Assembly: GCA_036399495.1 (NCBI GenBank)
Contig: DASWMZ010000059.1
Location: 1 to 64,000, forward strand
Direction: 5' to 3'
DNA from: Paradesertivirga sp036399495
GTDB taxonomy: Bacteria; Bacteroidota; Bacteroidia; Sphingobacteriales; Sphingobacteriaceae
Length of the DNA stretch: 64,000 bases
This document shows positions 1-6,996 of the stretch, piece by piece; position 1 is the first letter of the stretch; the number at the start of each line of letters is the position of its first letter. Below the pieces are notes generated by a model that was not told the DNA's origin, made no database searches, and was given only the letters and a program-made list of their open reading frames with translations. Position numbers and translations under genes: made by a program.

Positions 1-768
1 ATACTGAACCAGTTTCGATGCGTAACCAGCGTCAATTCCTTTTTCAATCATTTTGTCGAAAGAAAGGATAGAACCAGTTTGTAATAAACCGCAAAGAATA
101 GTTTGCTCGCCCATCAAATCCGATTTTACCTCAGCAACAAATGATGATAATAAAACACCCGCTCTGTGACCACCGGTACCTACGCAATAAGCTTTCGCCT
201 GTGCAAGACCTTTTCCTTCAGGGTCATTCTCCGGGTGAACTGCAATTAAGGTAGGTACACCGAAACCTCTGCAATACTCAGCTCTCACCTCGCTACCAGG
301 GCATTTTGGAGCAACCATAATTACCGTAATATCTTTACGGATTTGCATTCCCTCTTCAACAATATTGAAACCGTGAGAGTACAATAAAGTAGCTCCTTGT
401 TTCATTAAAGGCATAATAGCGTTTACAACAGCCGTGTGTTGTTTATCCGGAGTAAGGTTAATTACTACATCGGCATTAGGGATTAGCTCCTCGTAAGTAC
501 CAACAGTAAAGTTGTTCTCAGTAGCGTTTTTCCACGAATCTCTTTTGCTTTCGATAGCCTCTTTGCGCAAAGTATAGCTAACATCTAAACCACTATCTCT
601 TAAGTTTAAACCTTGGTTTAAGCCTTGAGCACCGCAACCTACGATTACCAGTTTTTTACCTTTCAGCGTGTTTACACCGTCCGTGAATTCAGAATTATCC
701 ATGAATTCGCAAACACCCAATTGGTTTAATTTTTCTCTAAGAGGTAATGTGTTAAAATAATTTGCCAT
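1..768 (-). CDS. ilvC: Ketol-acid reductoisomerase, C-terminus beyond window edge
   Basis: IlvC reduces and isomerises acetolactate or acetohydroxybutyrate with NADPH, the second step of valine/isoleucine synthesis. The first 256 residues are visible, starting MANYFNTLPLREKL at the ATG at 766-768. They include the Rossmann signature VIVGCGAQGLNQGLN near residues 43-57 and the stretches SYTLRKEAIESKR, INLTPDKQH, APKCPGSEVR and KSDLMGEQTILCG. This pattern matches the long class II enzyme of E. coli (about 490 aa), so roughly half the gene lies left of the window. It is the last visible gene of ilvD-ilvB-ilvN-ilvC, and a structured repeat and a heptad tract separate it from ilvN. Product is certain; the class follows from remembered E. 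coli sequence. Confidence 0.97.
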   Translation of the reverse strand, partial: MANYFNTLPLREKLNQLGVCEFMDNSEFTDGVNTLKGKKLVIVGCGAQGLNQGLNLRDSGLDVSYTLRKEAIESKRDSWKNATENNFTVGTYEELIPNADVVINLTPDKQHTAVVNAIMPLMKQGATLLYSHGFNIVEEGMQIRKDITVIMVAPKCPGSEVRAEYCRGFGVPTLIAVHPENDPEGKGLAQAKAYCVGTGGHRAGVLLSSFVAEVKSDLMGEQTILCGLLQTGSILSFDKMIEKGIDAGYASKLVQY

Positions 769-913
769 TTTCTATTGCTTGATTTCTGTGATTTTTATGT
801 TTAATAATTCCCCTTTTTCGGCATCCTCATCGAATGTATTCTTAAAAGCGGCGCTAAATTACTGCAATTATTTAAATTAAATTTATGTTCTGTTATCGTT
901 CTCTTAAGCATTT

Positions 914-1000
914 GGCCGTTGCCTGAAAAAGGCCCGGGCAATCCGCTCATACTGTTCGAGGCCTTAGGCTCTGGGCCGGTATCCGCTTCTATCCCTAACG
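914..1000 (-). repeat. Structured extragenic element, copy A
   Basis: Read on the minus strand, the segment holds AAGCGGATACCGGCCC (988 to 973), AGTATGAGCGGA (953 to 942) and GGGCC (935 to 931), in the same order and almost the same spacing as a second copy at 6485-6562. GGCCC and GGGCC can pair to close a loop carrying the AGTATGAGCGGA block. It lies between ilvN and ilvC in the direction of transcription. It looks like a mobile or structured extragenic repeat rather than coding sequence, although an open frame of 68 codons crosses it. Confidence 0.6.
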
Positions 1001-1024
1001 GAAGCACTTGGCAAATCAGCCTTC

Positions 1025-1094
1025 AGTAGCCAGCTTTGAGCTTTAAGCATCTAGCTGAGAGCTGATTTTTCATAGCTGACAGCTGATAGCTCCA
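1025..1094. repeat. Imperfect 7-bp-period tract (AGCTGAT type)
   Basis: From 1032 the sequence parses as heptads AGCTTTG, AGCTTTA, AGCATCT, AGCTGAG, AGCTGAT, then TTTTCAT, AGCTGAC, AGCTGAT and AGCTCCA. It ends just before the ilvN stop codon. The period is strict although the units vary. It is one of several such tracts between same-strand genes in this window. Confidence 0.75.
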
Positions 1095-1097
1095 AAC

Positions 1098-1703
1098 CTA
1101 CATCGTAAACACCTTCGCCCCCTTATTGAGATACTCATTCTCAATCGGCTCATGCCCCGGCTCTTTTCGCTCAAACTCACGAAGCTTACGGTTAAATCCT
1201 TCGCTGTCTTTAATAATCGCAATCCTCGCACTCCGAACAAACTCAATCAGTCCGAAAGGTTGTAATTTGGTAATCAAGGCATCGGTTTCTTCGCGGTGCC
1301 CAGTAGTTTCAAAAACAGTATAATCCGAACGAATCACCACAACACGGGCTCCGTTTTCACGCAACAAACGCTCAACTAGAGCTTTTTCCGCAATCTCATC
1401 TGTAGGTACTTTGTAAAGTGCCATTTCCTGCCAGATAACATCCTCATTGGTGTTGAAATACACCTTAAGTACTTCCACCTGCTTCTCAATCTGCCGACAA
1501 ACCTTGCGCACAACCTCTTCCGTTTCAGTAATCACAATATTAAACCGGTGAATACTTTCAATCTCAGAAGGCGAAGTATTCAAACTCTCAATATTTATCT
1601 TCCTGCGGCTGAATATAATCGCAATTCGCGTAAGCAAACCAATCTGGTTCTCCGTGTAAACGGTGATGTTATATTCCGGCTTTTCGATTTTTTCTGTGCT
1701 CAT
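1098..1703 (-). CDS. ilvN: Acetolactate synthase small (regulatory) subunit
   Basis: The 201-aa protein is the regulatory subunit of acetohydroxyacid synthase; in this family it binds valine and stimulates the catalytic subunit. An N-terminal ACT domain is visible at about residues 12-87 (YNITVYTENQIGLLTRIAIIF, IESLNTSPSE, HRFNIVITET). The C-terminal half has TDEIAEKALVERLLRENGARVV and VFETTGHREETDAL, typical of the ALS small-subunit C-domain. Length is slightly above the usual 160-180 aa. It lies between ilvB and ilvC, with about 107 bp to the ilvB stop. The ATG at 1701-1703 gives MSTEKIEKPEYNITVY. Confidence 0.95.
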   Translation of the reverse strand: MSTEKIEKPEYNITVYTENQIGLLTRIAIIFSRRKINIESLNTSPSEIESIHRFNIVITETEEVVRKVCRQIEKQVEVLKVYFNTNEDVIWQEMALYKVPTDEIAEKALVERLLRENGARVVVIRSDYTVFETTGHREETDALITKLQPFGLIEFVRSARIAIIKDSEGFNRKLREFERKEPGHEPIENEYLNKGAKVFTM

Positions 1704-1778
1704 GTTCTTTAGTTCATTAGTAAGTAGTTCAATAGGTTATGAGTCTAATTGTCTACTTTGTTTATGCTACTTGCAAGA

Positions 1779-1812
1779 AGCTTTAAACTTTCCCCTTTAA
1801 GCTTTTACCTCT
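1779..1812. repeat. Imperfect 7-bp-period tract (AGCTTTA type)
   Basis: The ilvB-ilvN gap contains heptads AGCTTTA, AACTTTC, CCCTTTA, AGCTTTT and ACCTCTA, running into the ilvB stop codon. The units resemble those at 3641-3676. Confidence 0.6.
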
Positions 1813-3544
1813 ATTTCAACCTAATCTCACTCACACTACACCCTTGCGGCACCATCGGGAAAACATTATTCTCCTTCGTTACCATCACCTCCAAAAGGTA
1901 AGCGCCCTTGTGCTCAATCATGGTTTTCAATGCTGTTTTCAAAGCCTCGCGCTCATTCACACTCTGTCCCGGAATTCGGTAGCCTTCAGCAACCTTCACA
2001 TAATCCGGACTAGTAATATTTACAAACGAATATCTCTTATCGTGGAACAACTGCTGCCACTGGCGCACCATTCCTAAAAATTGGTTGTTCAAAATCAGAA
2101 CCTTTACCGCAACACCAAATTGCATGATAGTTCCAAGTTCCTGGATGGTCATTTGAACACCACCATCACCGATTACGGCGATAACTTCCTTTTCCGGCGC
2201 ACCGTATTTAGCCCCAATGGCTGCAGGAAGAGAGAATCCCATGGTTCCTAAACCACCACTGGTAACGTTGCTGCGAGTATTGTTAAACTTAGCATAACGA
2301 CAAGCTACCATTTGGTGCTGGCCCACATCCGTTACAATAATTGCTTCGCCTTTTGTTAGTTCGTTGATTTGTTGGATAACTTCACCCATCGTTAACTCAT
2401 CAGAAGTTGGGAAAAGCTCGTCTTTAATAACTGCGTCAACTTCTTCTTTCATGTAGCCATGAAACTTGGCAAGCCATTCAGTATGTTGCTTGGCTTCAAC
2501 CATCTCAGTTAACAGAGGAAGAGTTTCCTTGCAGTCGCCCCAAACAGGTACAGTTGCTTTAACGTTTTTGTCGATTTCGGCCGGGTCAATATCCAGGTGG
2601 ACAACCTTGGCCTGCTTCGCATACTTATCTAAGCGGCCGGTTACCCGGTCGTCGAAACGCATCCCAATAGCGATTAATACATCGCACTCATTGGTGAGAA
2701 CATTTGGCCCGTAATTACCATGCATTCCAAGCATACCTACATTTAAAGGATGGTCTGTAGGAATAGCACCCGCACCTAAAACGGTCCATGCTGAAGGGAT
2801 GCCTGATTTCTCGATAAACGCTTTGAACTCTTGTTCAGCACTGCCCAATATCACACCCTGGCCCCAAAGAATAAAAGGTTTTTTAGCCGAGTTAATTAAA
2901 TCAGCGGCAGCTTGCACATATTCTTTACGCACATTTGGTCTTGGGCGGTAGCTGCGAATATGGTCGCATTTTACGTATCCTTCAAAGTCAAACTTCTGTA
3001 GTTGCGCGTTTTTTGTAATATCAATTAGAACCGGTCCTGGTCTTCCGGTTTTAGCGATGTAAAAGGCTTTAGCCAATACCTCAGGAATTTCGGTAGCATC
3101 AGTAACCTGGTAATTCCATTTAGTTACCGGAGTAGTTATATTAATTACATCCGTTTCCTGGAACGCATCGGTACCTAAAAGGTGTGCAAAAACTTGTCCC
3201 GTAATACACACTAAAGGCGTGCTGTCTATTTGAGCATCAGCTAAACCAGTTACCAGGTTTGTTGCACCCGGTCCGCTCGTCGCGAAAACCACTCCAACTC
3301 TCCCAGATGAACGGGCATAACCCTGTCCTGCGTGAATTCCACCTTGCTCATGACGAACAAGAATGTGATTCAACTTATCCATATAGTCGTACAATGCATC
3401 GTATATCGGCATGATTGCTCCCCCGGGATATCCGAAAATTGTATCAACGCCCTCTGCAATTAATCCTTCCAGCAAAGCAGCCGAACCTGTCATTTCAACG
3501 GTTTTCTTCGGTTCTGTAATTGGTTCCTTTTGTGCTGTCTCCAT
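1811..3544 (-). CDS. ilvB: Acetolactate synthase large (catalytic) subunit
   Basis: The thiamine-diphosphate enzyme condenses two pyruvates, or pyruvate with 2-oxobutyrate. With the start at METAQKEP (ATG 3542-3544) it has 577 aa, normal for the family. Visible are the N-terminal TPP-binding region (FGYPGGAIMPIYDALYDY), the catalytic Glu near residue 66 in HEQGGIHAGQGYAR, the central domain (WGQGVILGS, DRVTGRLDKYA) and the C-terminal TPP/Mg motif VIGDGGVQMTIQEL. An in-frame ATG 63 nt upstream (3607) would add 21 residues encoded by a 7-bp repeat tract (NLTSQISNL); I judge that spurious. The gene sits between ilvD and ilvN. Confidence 0.96.
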   Translation of the reverse strand: METAQKEPITEPKKTVEMTGSAALLEGLIAEGVDTIFGYPGGAIMPIYDALYDYMDKLNHILVRHEQGGIHAGQGYARSSGRVGVVFATSGPGATNLVTGLADAQIDSTPLVCITGQVFAHLLGTDAFQETDVINITTPVTKWNYQVTDATEIPEVLAKAFYIAKTGRPGPVLIDITKNAQLQKFDFEGYVKCDHIRSYRPRPNVRKEYVQAAADLINSAKKPFILWGQGVILGSAEQEFKAFIEKSGIPSAWTVLGAGAIPTDHPLNVGMLGMHGNYGPNVLTNECDVLIAIGMRFDDRVTGRLDKYAKQAKVVHLDIDPAEIDKNVKATVPVWGDCKETLPLLTEMVEAKQHTEWLAKFHGYMKEEVDAVIKDELFPTSDELTMGEVIQQINELTKGEAIIVTDVGQHQMVACRYAKFNNTRSNVTSGGLGTMGFSLPAAIGAKYGAPEKEVIAVIGDGGVQMTIQELGTIMQFGVAVKVLILNNQFLGMVRQWQQLFHDKRYSFVNITSPDYVKVAEGYRIPGQSVNEREALKTALKTMIEHKGAYLLEVMVTKENNVFPMVPQGCSVSEIRLK

Positions 3545-3591
3545 TTGTCTTAGATTTGAGATTTGAGATGTTAGATTTGAGACATGCTCAA
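3545..3591. repeat. Imperfect 7-bp-period tract (TGAGATT type)
   Basis: Immediately upstream of the ilvB start the sequence reads TTAGATT, TGAGATT, TGAGATG, TTAGATT, TGAGACA, TGCTCAA from 3550. The same unit recurs at 6906-6940 in front of atpC. Confidence 0.75.
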
Positions 3592-3640
3592 CTAAAATCC
3601 TAATCATTTTATTAATCGACTTCTTAGGCTACCAGCAATT

Positions 3641-3676
3641 AGCTTTCACCTTTTAGCTTTTTACCTTTCACCTCAC
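3641..3676. repeat. Imperfect 7-bp-period tract (AGCTTTC/ACCTTTT type)
   Basis: Units AGCTTTC, ACCTTTT, AGCTTTT, then after a one-base slip ACCTTTC and ACCTCAC. It ends on the ilvD stop codon, so the ilvD-ilvB gap carries a heptad tract at each end. Confidence 0.55.
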
Positions 3677-5376
3677 TAAAGGTCAGTCACACAGCCTTGC
3701 GCCGATGTGCCTACACTTTTAGCGTATTTATATAGTATTCCCTTAGTAACTTTCAATGCAGGCTGTACCCATTTAGAGCGGCGCTCTGCAATTTCTTCTA
3801 CTGATACCTTAAGGTTGATAGTATTTGTAGTTGCATCAAGTTCAATGATGTCATCATCATGAACAAGGCCAATCAATCCACCTGTAAATGCTTCCGGTGT
3901 AATGTGTCCCACTACAAACCCGTGAGTACCTCCGCTGAAACGGCCATCAGTAATCAGCGCAACGCTCTTCCCTAAACCAACACCTATCAAAGCTGAGGTA
4001 GGCTTCAACATTTCCGGCATACCTGGAGCGCCTTTCGGACCCACATCACGGATAACCACCACATCGCCTTTTTTAACGCGACCGCTGGTGATACCTTCTA
4101 TTAACGCTGCTTCGCCATCAAATACACGTGCTGGTCCAACAAAACGCTCGCCTTCTTTACCTGAGATTTTCGCTACACTACCACCTTCTGCAAGGTTTCC
4201 GTATAAAATTTGAAGGTGGCCAGTTGCCTTAACAGGGTTTTCTTTCGGGAATATGATTTTCTGAGTTTCAAAATCCAGTTCCGGAACTGAAGCAAGGTTT
4301 TCCGCAAGCGTTTTACCTGTGCAGGTTAAACAGCTTCCATCAACCCAGCCTTGCTGTAAAAGATATTTCATTACTGTTGGTACACCTCCAATTTTGTGGA
4401 GGTCTTCCATCATATAGCGTCCGCTTGGCTTCATATCGGCCAAAACAGGTATGCGGTCACTTACTCGTTGAATGTCGTCTTGTGTTAATTCCACATCAAT
4501 ACTTTTTGCCATTGCAATCAGGTGCAAAACAGCGTTGGTAGAGCCTCCGAGTACCATGATGGTAACGATAGCATTCTCGAATGCTGTCCTTGTCATGATG
4601 TCGCTTGGCTTGATGTCTTTTTCAAGCAGGATTTTAATTGCTTTTCCCGCAGCGAGACACTCTTGCTTTTTATCTTCGCTTAGCGCCGGATTTGAAGAGG
4701 AGTAAGGTAAACTCATTCCCAAGGCCTCAATAGCTGCCGCCATGGTATTAGCAGTATAGATACCGCCACAGGCTCCGGCACTCGGACAAGAGTTTTTGAT
4801 GATTTCTTTGAAGTCAATATCACTAAGCTCGCCAGCCATTCTCTTGCCCAAGGCTTCAAATGCCGACACGATGTTTAAATCTTCTCCTTTATAATGGCCA
4901 GGTTCGATGGTTCCGCCGTAGACCATTATAGCAGGACGGTTTAGTCTTCCCATCGCCATAACAGAACCAGGCATATTTTTATCACATCCCGGAAGGGCAA
5001 TTAAACCGTCATAATACTGAGCGCCGCATACTGCCTCAATTGAATCAGCAATAATATCGCGGCTTACCAATGAATAACGCATGCCGGGTGTTCCGTTGCT
5101 CATGCCATCGCTTACACCGATTGTGTGAAATATCAAACCTACCAGGTCCTCTTTCCAAACACCGTCTTTAACCAGTTTGGCTAAATCGTTCAGGTGCATG
5201 TTACAGGTGTTTCCATCGTAACCCATACTCACAATTCCAACCTGCGCTTTTTGCATATCATCATCGGTTAAACCGATTCCGTATAGCATTGCTTGTGCAG
5301 CGGGTTGGGTTGGGTCTTGAGTTAGTACTTTGCTGTACTTGTTTAATTCAATTTCTTCAGTTGTTGACAAATTCAT
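3676..5376 (-). CDS. ilvD: Dihydroxy-acid dehydratase
   Basis: IlvD dehydrates dihydroxy acids to 2-oxo acids in valine and isoleucine synthesis using an Fe-S cluster. The 566-aa protein has the expected length and the likely cluster cysteines at residues 58 (DGNTCNMHL), 131 (PGCDKNMPGS) and 203 (CPSAGACGGIYTANTM). Other IlvD/Edd marks are GGSTNAVLHL, IVFR-like VRIRDVGPKGAPGMPEM (seen as VVIRDVGPKGAPGMPEM) and DGRFSGGTHGFVVGHI. It is the first gene of the minus-strand ilv cluster, so the operon promoter should lie in 5377-5450. Confidence 0.97.
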   Translation of the reverse strand: MNLSTTEEIELNKYSKVLTQDPTQPAAQAMLYGIGLTDDDMQKAQVGIVSMGYDGNTCNMHLNDLAKLVKDGVWKEDLVGLIFHTIGVSDGMSNGTPGMRYSLVSRDIIADSIEAVCGAQYYDGLIALPGCDKNMPGSVMAMGRLNRPAIMVYGGTIEPGHYKGEDLNIVSAFEALGKRMAGELSDIDFKEIIKNSCPSAGACGGIYTANTMAAAIEALGMSLPYSSSNPALSEDKKQECLAAGKAIKILLEKDIKPSDIMTRTAFENAIVTIMVLGGSTNAVLHLIAMAKSIDVELTQDDIQRVSDRIPVLADMKPSGRYMMEDLHKIGGVPTVMKYLLQQGWVDGSCLTCTGKTLAENLASVPELDFETQKIIFPKENPVKATGHLQILYGNLAEGGSVAKISGKEGERFVGPARVFDGEAALIEGITSGRVKKGDVVVIRDVGPKGAPGMPEMLKPTSALIGVGLGKSVALITDGRFSGGTHGFVVGHITPEAFTGGLIGLVHDDDIIELDATTNTINLKVSVEEIAERRSKWVQPALKVTKGILYKYAKSVGTSAQGCVTDL

Positions 5377-5415
5377 TGTGATATATTTTTCCTGTGTCGG
5401 TTATAAAATTGTCGA

Positions 5416-5423
5416 CAAAAGTA
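5416..5423 (-). promoter_or_regulatory. Candidate -7 box for the ilv operon
   Basis: On the minus strand this reads TACTTTTG, matching the Bacteroidota -7 consensus TAnnTTTG, about 40 nt before the ilvD ATG. No clear TTTG -33 partner is visible at 18-21 nt, so the call is tentative. Confidence 0.35.
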
Positions 5424-5830
5424 TCTTCTTATTTAGGTGCTCTAATTCTTTCTTAAGGTAGGTACTTGATTTTTAGCTGTCAATAGGCCGCCATAGAAAA
5501 GATAAATTAGAATTATGTTCTATCAATGGCTATTTTAAGAAATTTAATACTTTAATAATGGACAAATGTAAAACATAAATTTTGTTCTGATATACTAATT
5601 CTGTTTTTGGTATTTGGTTCTGATGGGCTAGCGTCTTCCAAATCGAGGGGAAATTCTTCTTAAAAATGGTGGATAGCCTGAAAAAGTTCAACATTTAATC
5701 GAGGTTTTTTAAGGGCAAAGATGTTTAAGGCAATTTGCACCTGCTCCCCTTTTTTCAAGGGGAGCTGTCCGCAGGGCTGAGGGGTCTTACTTACTTTTTC
5801 ATTCGAATTTGACGGTTGCTATAGCCTAAT
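5424..5830. other. Gene-free stretch with a palindromic repeat
   Basis: I see no convincing gene here. The palindrome CTCCCCTTttttcAAGGGGAG lies at 5744-5764 and is followed by GCAGGGCTGAGGGG, a pattern that looks like an extragenic repeat. The rest is AT-rich with no recognised motif. Confidence 0.5.
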
Positions 5831-5883
5831 CACCCCTTTATCCCCTCCTAAAAAAAGGAGGGGAGGATGATGCTTTAGAACAG
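5831..5883. repeat. Left flank repeat of the DUF559 unit
   Basis: CACCCCTTTATCCCCTCCT, an A-run, then AGGAGGGGAGGATGATGC. It contains an inverted repeat TCCCCTCCT/AGGAGGGGA and aligns as a direct repeat with 6339-6391, at the other side of the broken DUF559 gene. Confidence 0.7.
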
Positions 5884-5985
5884 GTGTTTAAGTCAAAAGC
5901 TTCGCTTAGAATAACGAAAATACTTGGCTGAAAATTCAACTTGTATTTCTTAAAACTTATCTTGACTTTGGACTTATCTCCGTGT

Positions 5986-6348
5986 ATGACTCACTGTCAT
6001 AATTATCAATATCTTAAAGATACCCGTCGTAACCTCAGGGCAAATTTAACAACCCCGGAAGCCGTTTTATGGAGATATCTTCAAAAAAAGCAATTGGATG
6101 GCAGGAAGTTTAGAAGACCACATAGTATCGAAAACTATATTGTTGATTTTTATTGCGCATCAGAAAGGTTGATAATTGAAGTGGATGGAAGCGTACATGA
6201 TAATCTGGGTCGGGCTAATGCAGATTTTATCTGAGATGAGCGATTGAAGGAATTAGGGTTTAATGTTTTAAGGATTGAAAATGATTTGATAATGGAACAG
6301 ACTGATACGGCGTTGGATTGTATTAGGAAATGTTTTACCACCCCTTAA
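5986..6348 (+). pseudogene. DUF559-type endonuclease-like gene with nonsense mutation
   Basis: From the ATG at 5986 the frame gives MTHCHNYQYLKDTRRNLR, TPEAVLWRYLQKKQLDGRKF, RRPHSIENYIVDFYCA and LIIEVDGSVHD, characteristic of the DUF559 / Vsr-like restriction-fold family. A TGA at 6232-6234 interrupts it. The same frame then continues DERLKELGFNVLRIENDLI to a TAA at 6346-6348, which is the expected C-terminal part, giving a normal length of about 120 residues. TGA is one C-to-T transition from CGA (Arg), the residue usual at that point in relatives I remember. The 3' end lies inside the right flank repeat. It is probably inactive unless the stop is read through. Confidence 0.85.
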
Positions 6349-6391
6349 TCCCTCCTTGAAAAAGAGGGGAGGATAAGCGCCTTAGAAGATG
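6339..6391. repeat. Right flank repeat of the DUF559 unit
   Basis: CACCCCTTAATCCCTCCTT, an A-run, then GAGGGGAGGATAAGCGCC, followed by TTAGAAGATG, aligns over about 50 bp with the left flank at 5831-5883 (which continues GCTTTAGAACAGG). It overlaps the stop codon of the DUF559 frame. Confidence 0.7.
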
Positions 6392-6416
6392 CTCGTGAAT
6401 TATTTGCAATACTTAA

Positions 6417-6448
6417 AACGCAGACAGCTTTCAACCGCTGTCTGCGTT
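6417..6448. terminator. Perfect 12-bp hairpin, possible terminator
   Basis: AACGCAGACAGC at 6417-6428 pairs perfectly with GCTGTCTGCGTT at 6437-6448 across an 8-nt loop. There is no good T-run on the plus strand; on the minus strand a short TTTTAAG follows. It may be a terminator-like or repeat-associated hairpin. Confidence 0.45.
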
Positions 6449-6484
6449 ATGTTGAATCGGAGGCTAACTGTTGATACTTAAACC

Positions 6485-6562
6485 TGGGTGAAGCGGATAC
6501 CGGCCCGGAGCTTGATGCCTGTGAGTATGAGCGGAACACAGGGCCGAAAAATTCTACGAAGA
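6485..6562 (+). repeat. Structured extragenic element, copy B
   Basis: AAGCGGATACCGGCCC at 6491-6506, AGTATGAGCGGA at 6524-6535 and GGGCC at 6541-6545 repeat the blocks of copy A (914-1000) with gaps of 17 and 5 nt (19 and 6 in copy A). GGCCC/GGGCC pairing is kept while the bases between differ. It lies downstream of the atp genes, in the opposite orientation. Confidence 0.6.
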
Positions 6563-6599
6563 CGGGCTTGGTTTTCTAATATTTATAAATTAAGGCTAC

Positions 6600-6630
6600 A
6601 AAAAAGACCGGCTGAGATCAACCGGTCTGC
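6600..6630 (-). terminator. Rho-independent terminator of atpD-atpC
   Basis: AGACCGG (6605-6611) and CCGGTCT (6622-6628) form a stem. Read on the minus strand it is followed by TTTTTTGTAG, and it starts about 25 nt after the atpC stop. Confidence 0.8.
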
Positions 6631-6652
6631 AATTTTATTTAAGCGGATAACT

Positions 6653-6901
6653 TTAACCCGCAACGCCTTCGGCAAGCAATGTAATTTTATTATCAACCAC
6701 CTCAACAACTCCGCCTTTTATTACAAATCGTTCCTCATTTTTTCCACTCGAACGGATAATTACTTTTCCGTCTTCAAGAGTAGAAATTATTGGAGCGTGA
6801 TTGTTAAGTATCTCGAAAGAGCCTGCAGTGCCAGGAACGGTTACCGAGGTGACTTCACCTTCGTATACTTTTTTATCGGGGGTAAGAATTTCTAATGTCA
6901 T
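6653..6901 (-). CDS. atpC: F1 ATP synthase epsilon subunit, short form
   Basis: The 82-aa protein starts MTLEILTPDKKVYEGEVTSV and continues VPGTAGSFEILNNHAPIIS, the N-terminal beta-sandwich of epsilon that contacts the gamma and c-ring stalk. Typical epsilons have about 130-140 aa; here the C-terminal helical hairpin used for inhibition is absent, which I recall as usual in Bacteroidota. An upstream in-frame ATG at 6967 would translate the 7-bp repeat tract, so I use the ATG at 6899-6901. It follows atpD on the same strand and ends just before a clear terminator. Confidence 0.92.
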   Translation of the reverse strand: MTLEILTPDKKVYEGEVTSVTVPGTAGSFEILNNHAPIISTLEDGKVIIRSSGKNEERFVIKGGVVEVVDNKITLLAEGVAG

Positions 6902-6905
6902 GTGT

Positions 6906-6996
6906 TTAGATTTGAGATGTGAGATGTGAGATGTGAGAAGCTGCATAAGGCATCTTTCCTGTCTCAAACCTCATATCTAATGTCTCATATCTCGTC
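6906..6996. repeat. Opposed 7-bp-period tracts between atpD and atpC
   Basis: Left half: TTAGATT, three TGAGATG units, TGAGAAG (6906-6940). Right half: TCTCAAA, CCTCATA, TCTAATG, TCTCATA, TCTCGTC (6962-6996), ending against the atpD stop codon. The right half is roughly the reverse complement of the left, so the transcript could form a long imperfect hairpin between the two ATP synthase genes. Confidence 0.75.

Noticed and set aside
801..1007. 68-codon minus-strand frame between ilvN and ilvC
   Set aside because: It runs through the structured repeat and has no gene-like partner; the conserved part is nucleotide structure.
6488..6895. 135-codon plus-strand frame across the atpC terminator
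   Set aside because: It is antisense to atpC and crosses copy B of the structured element.
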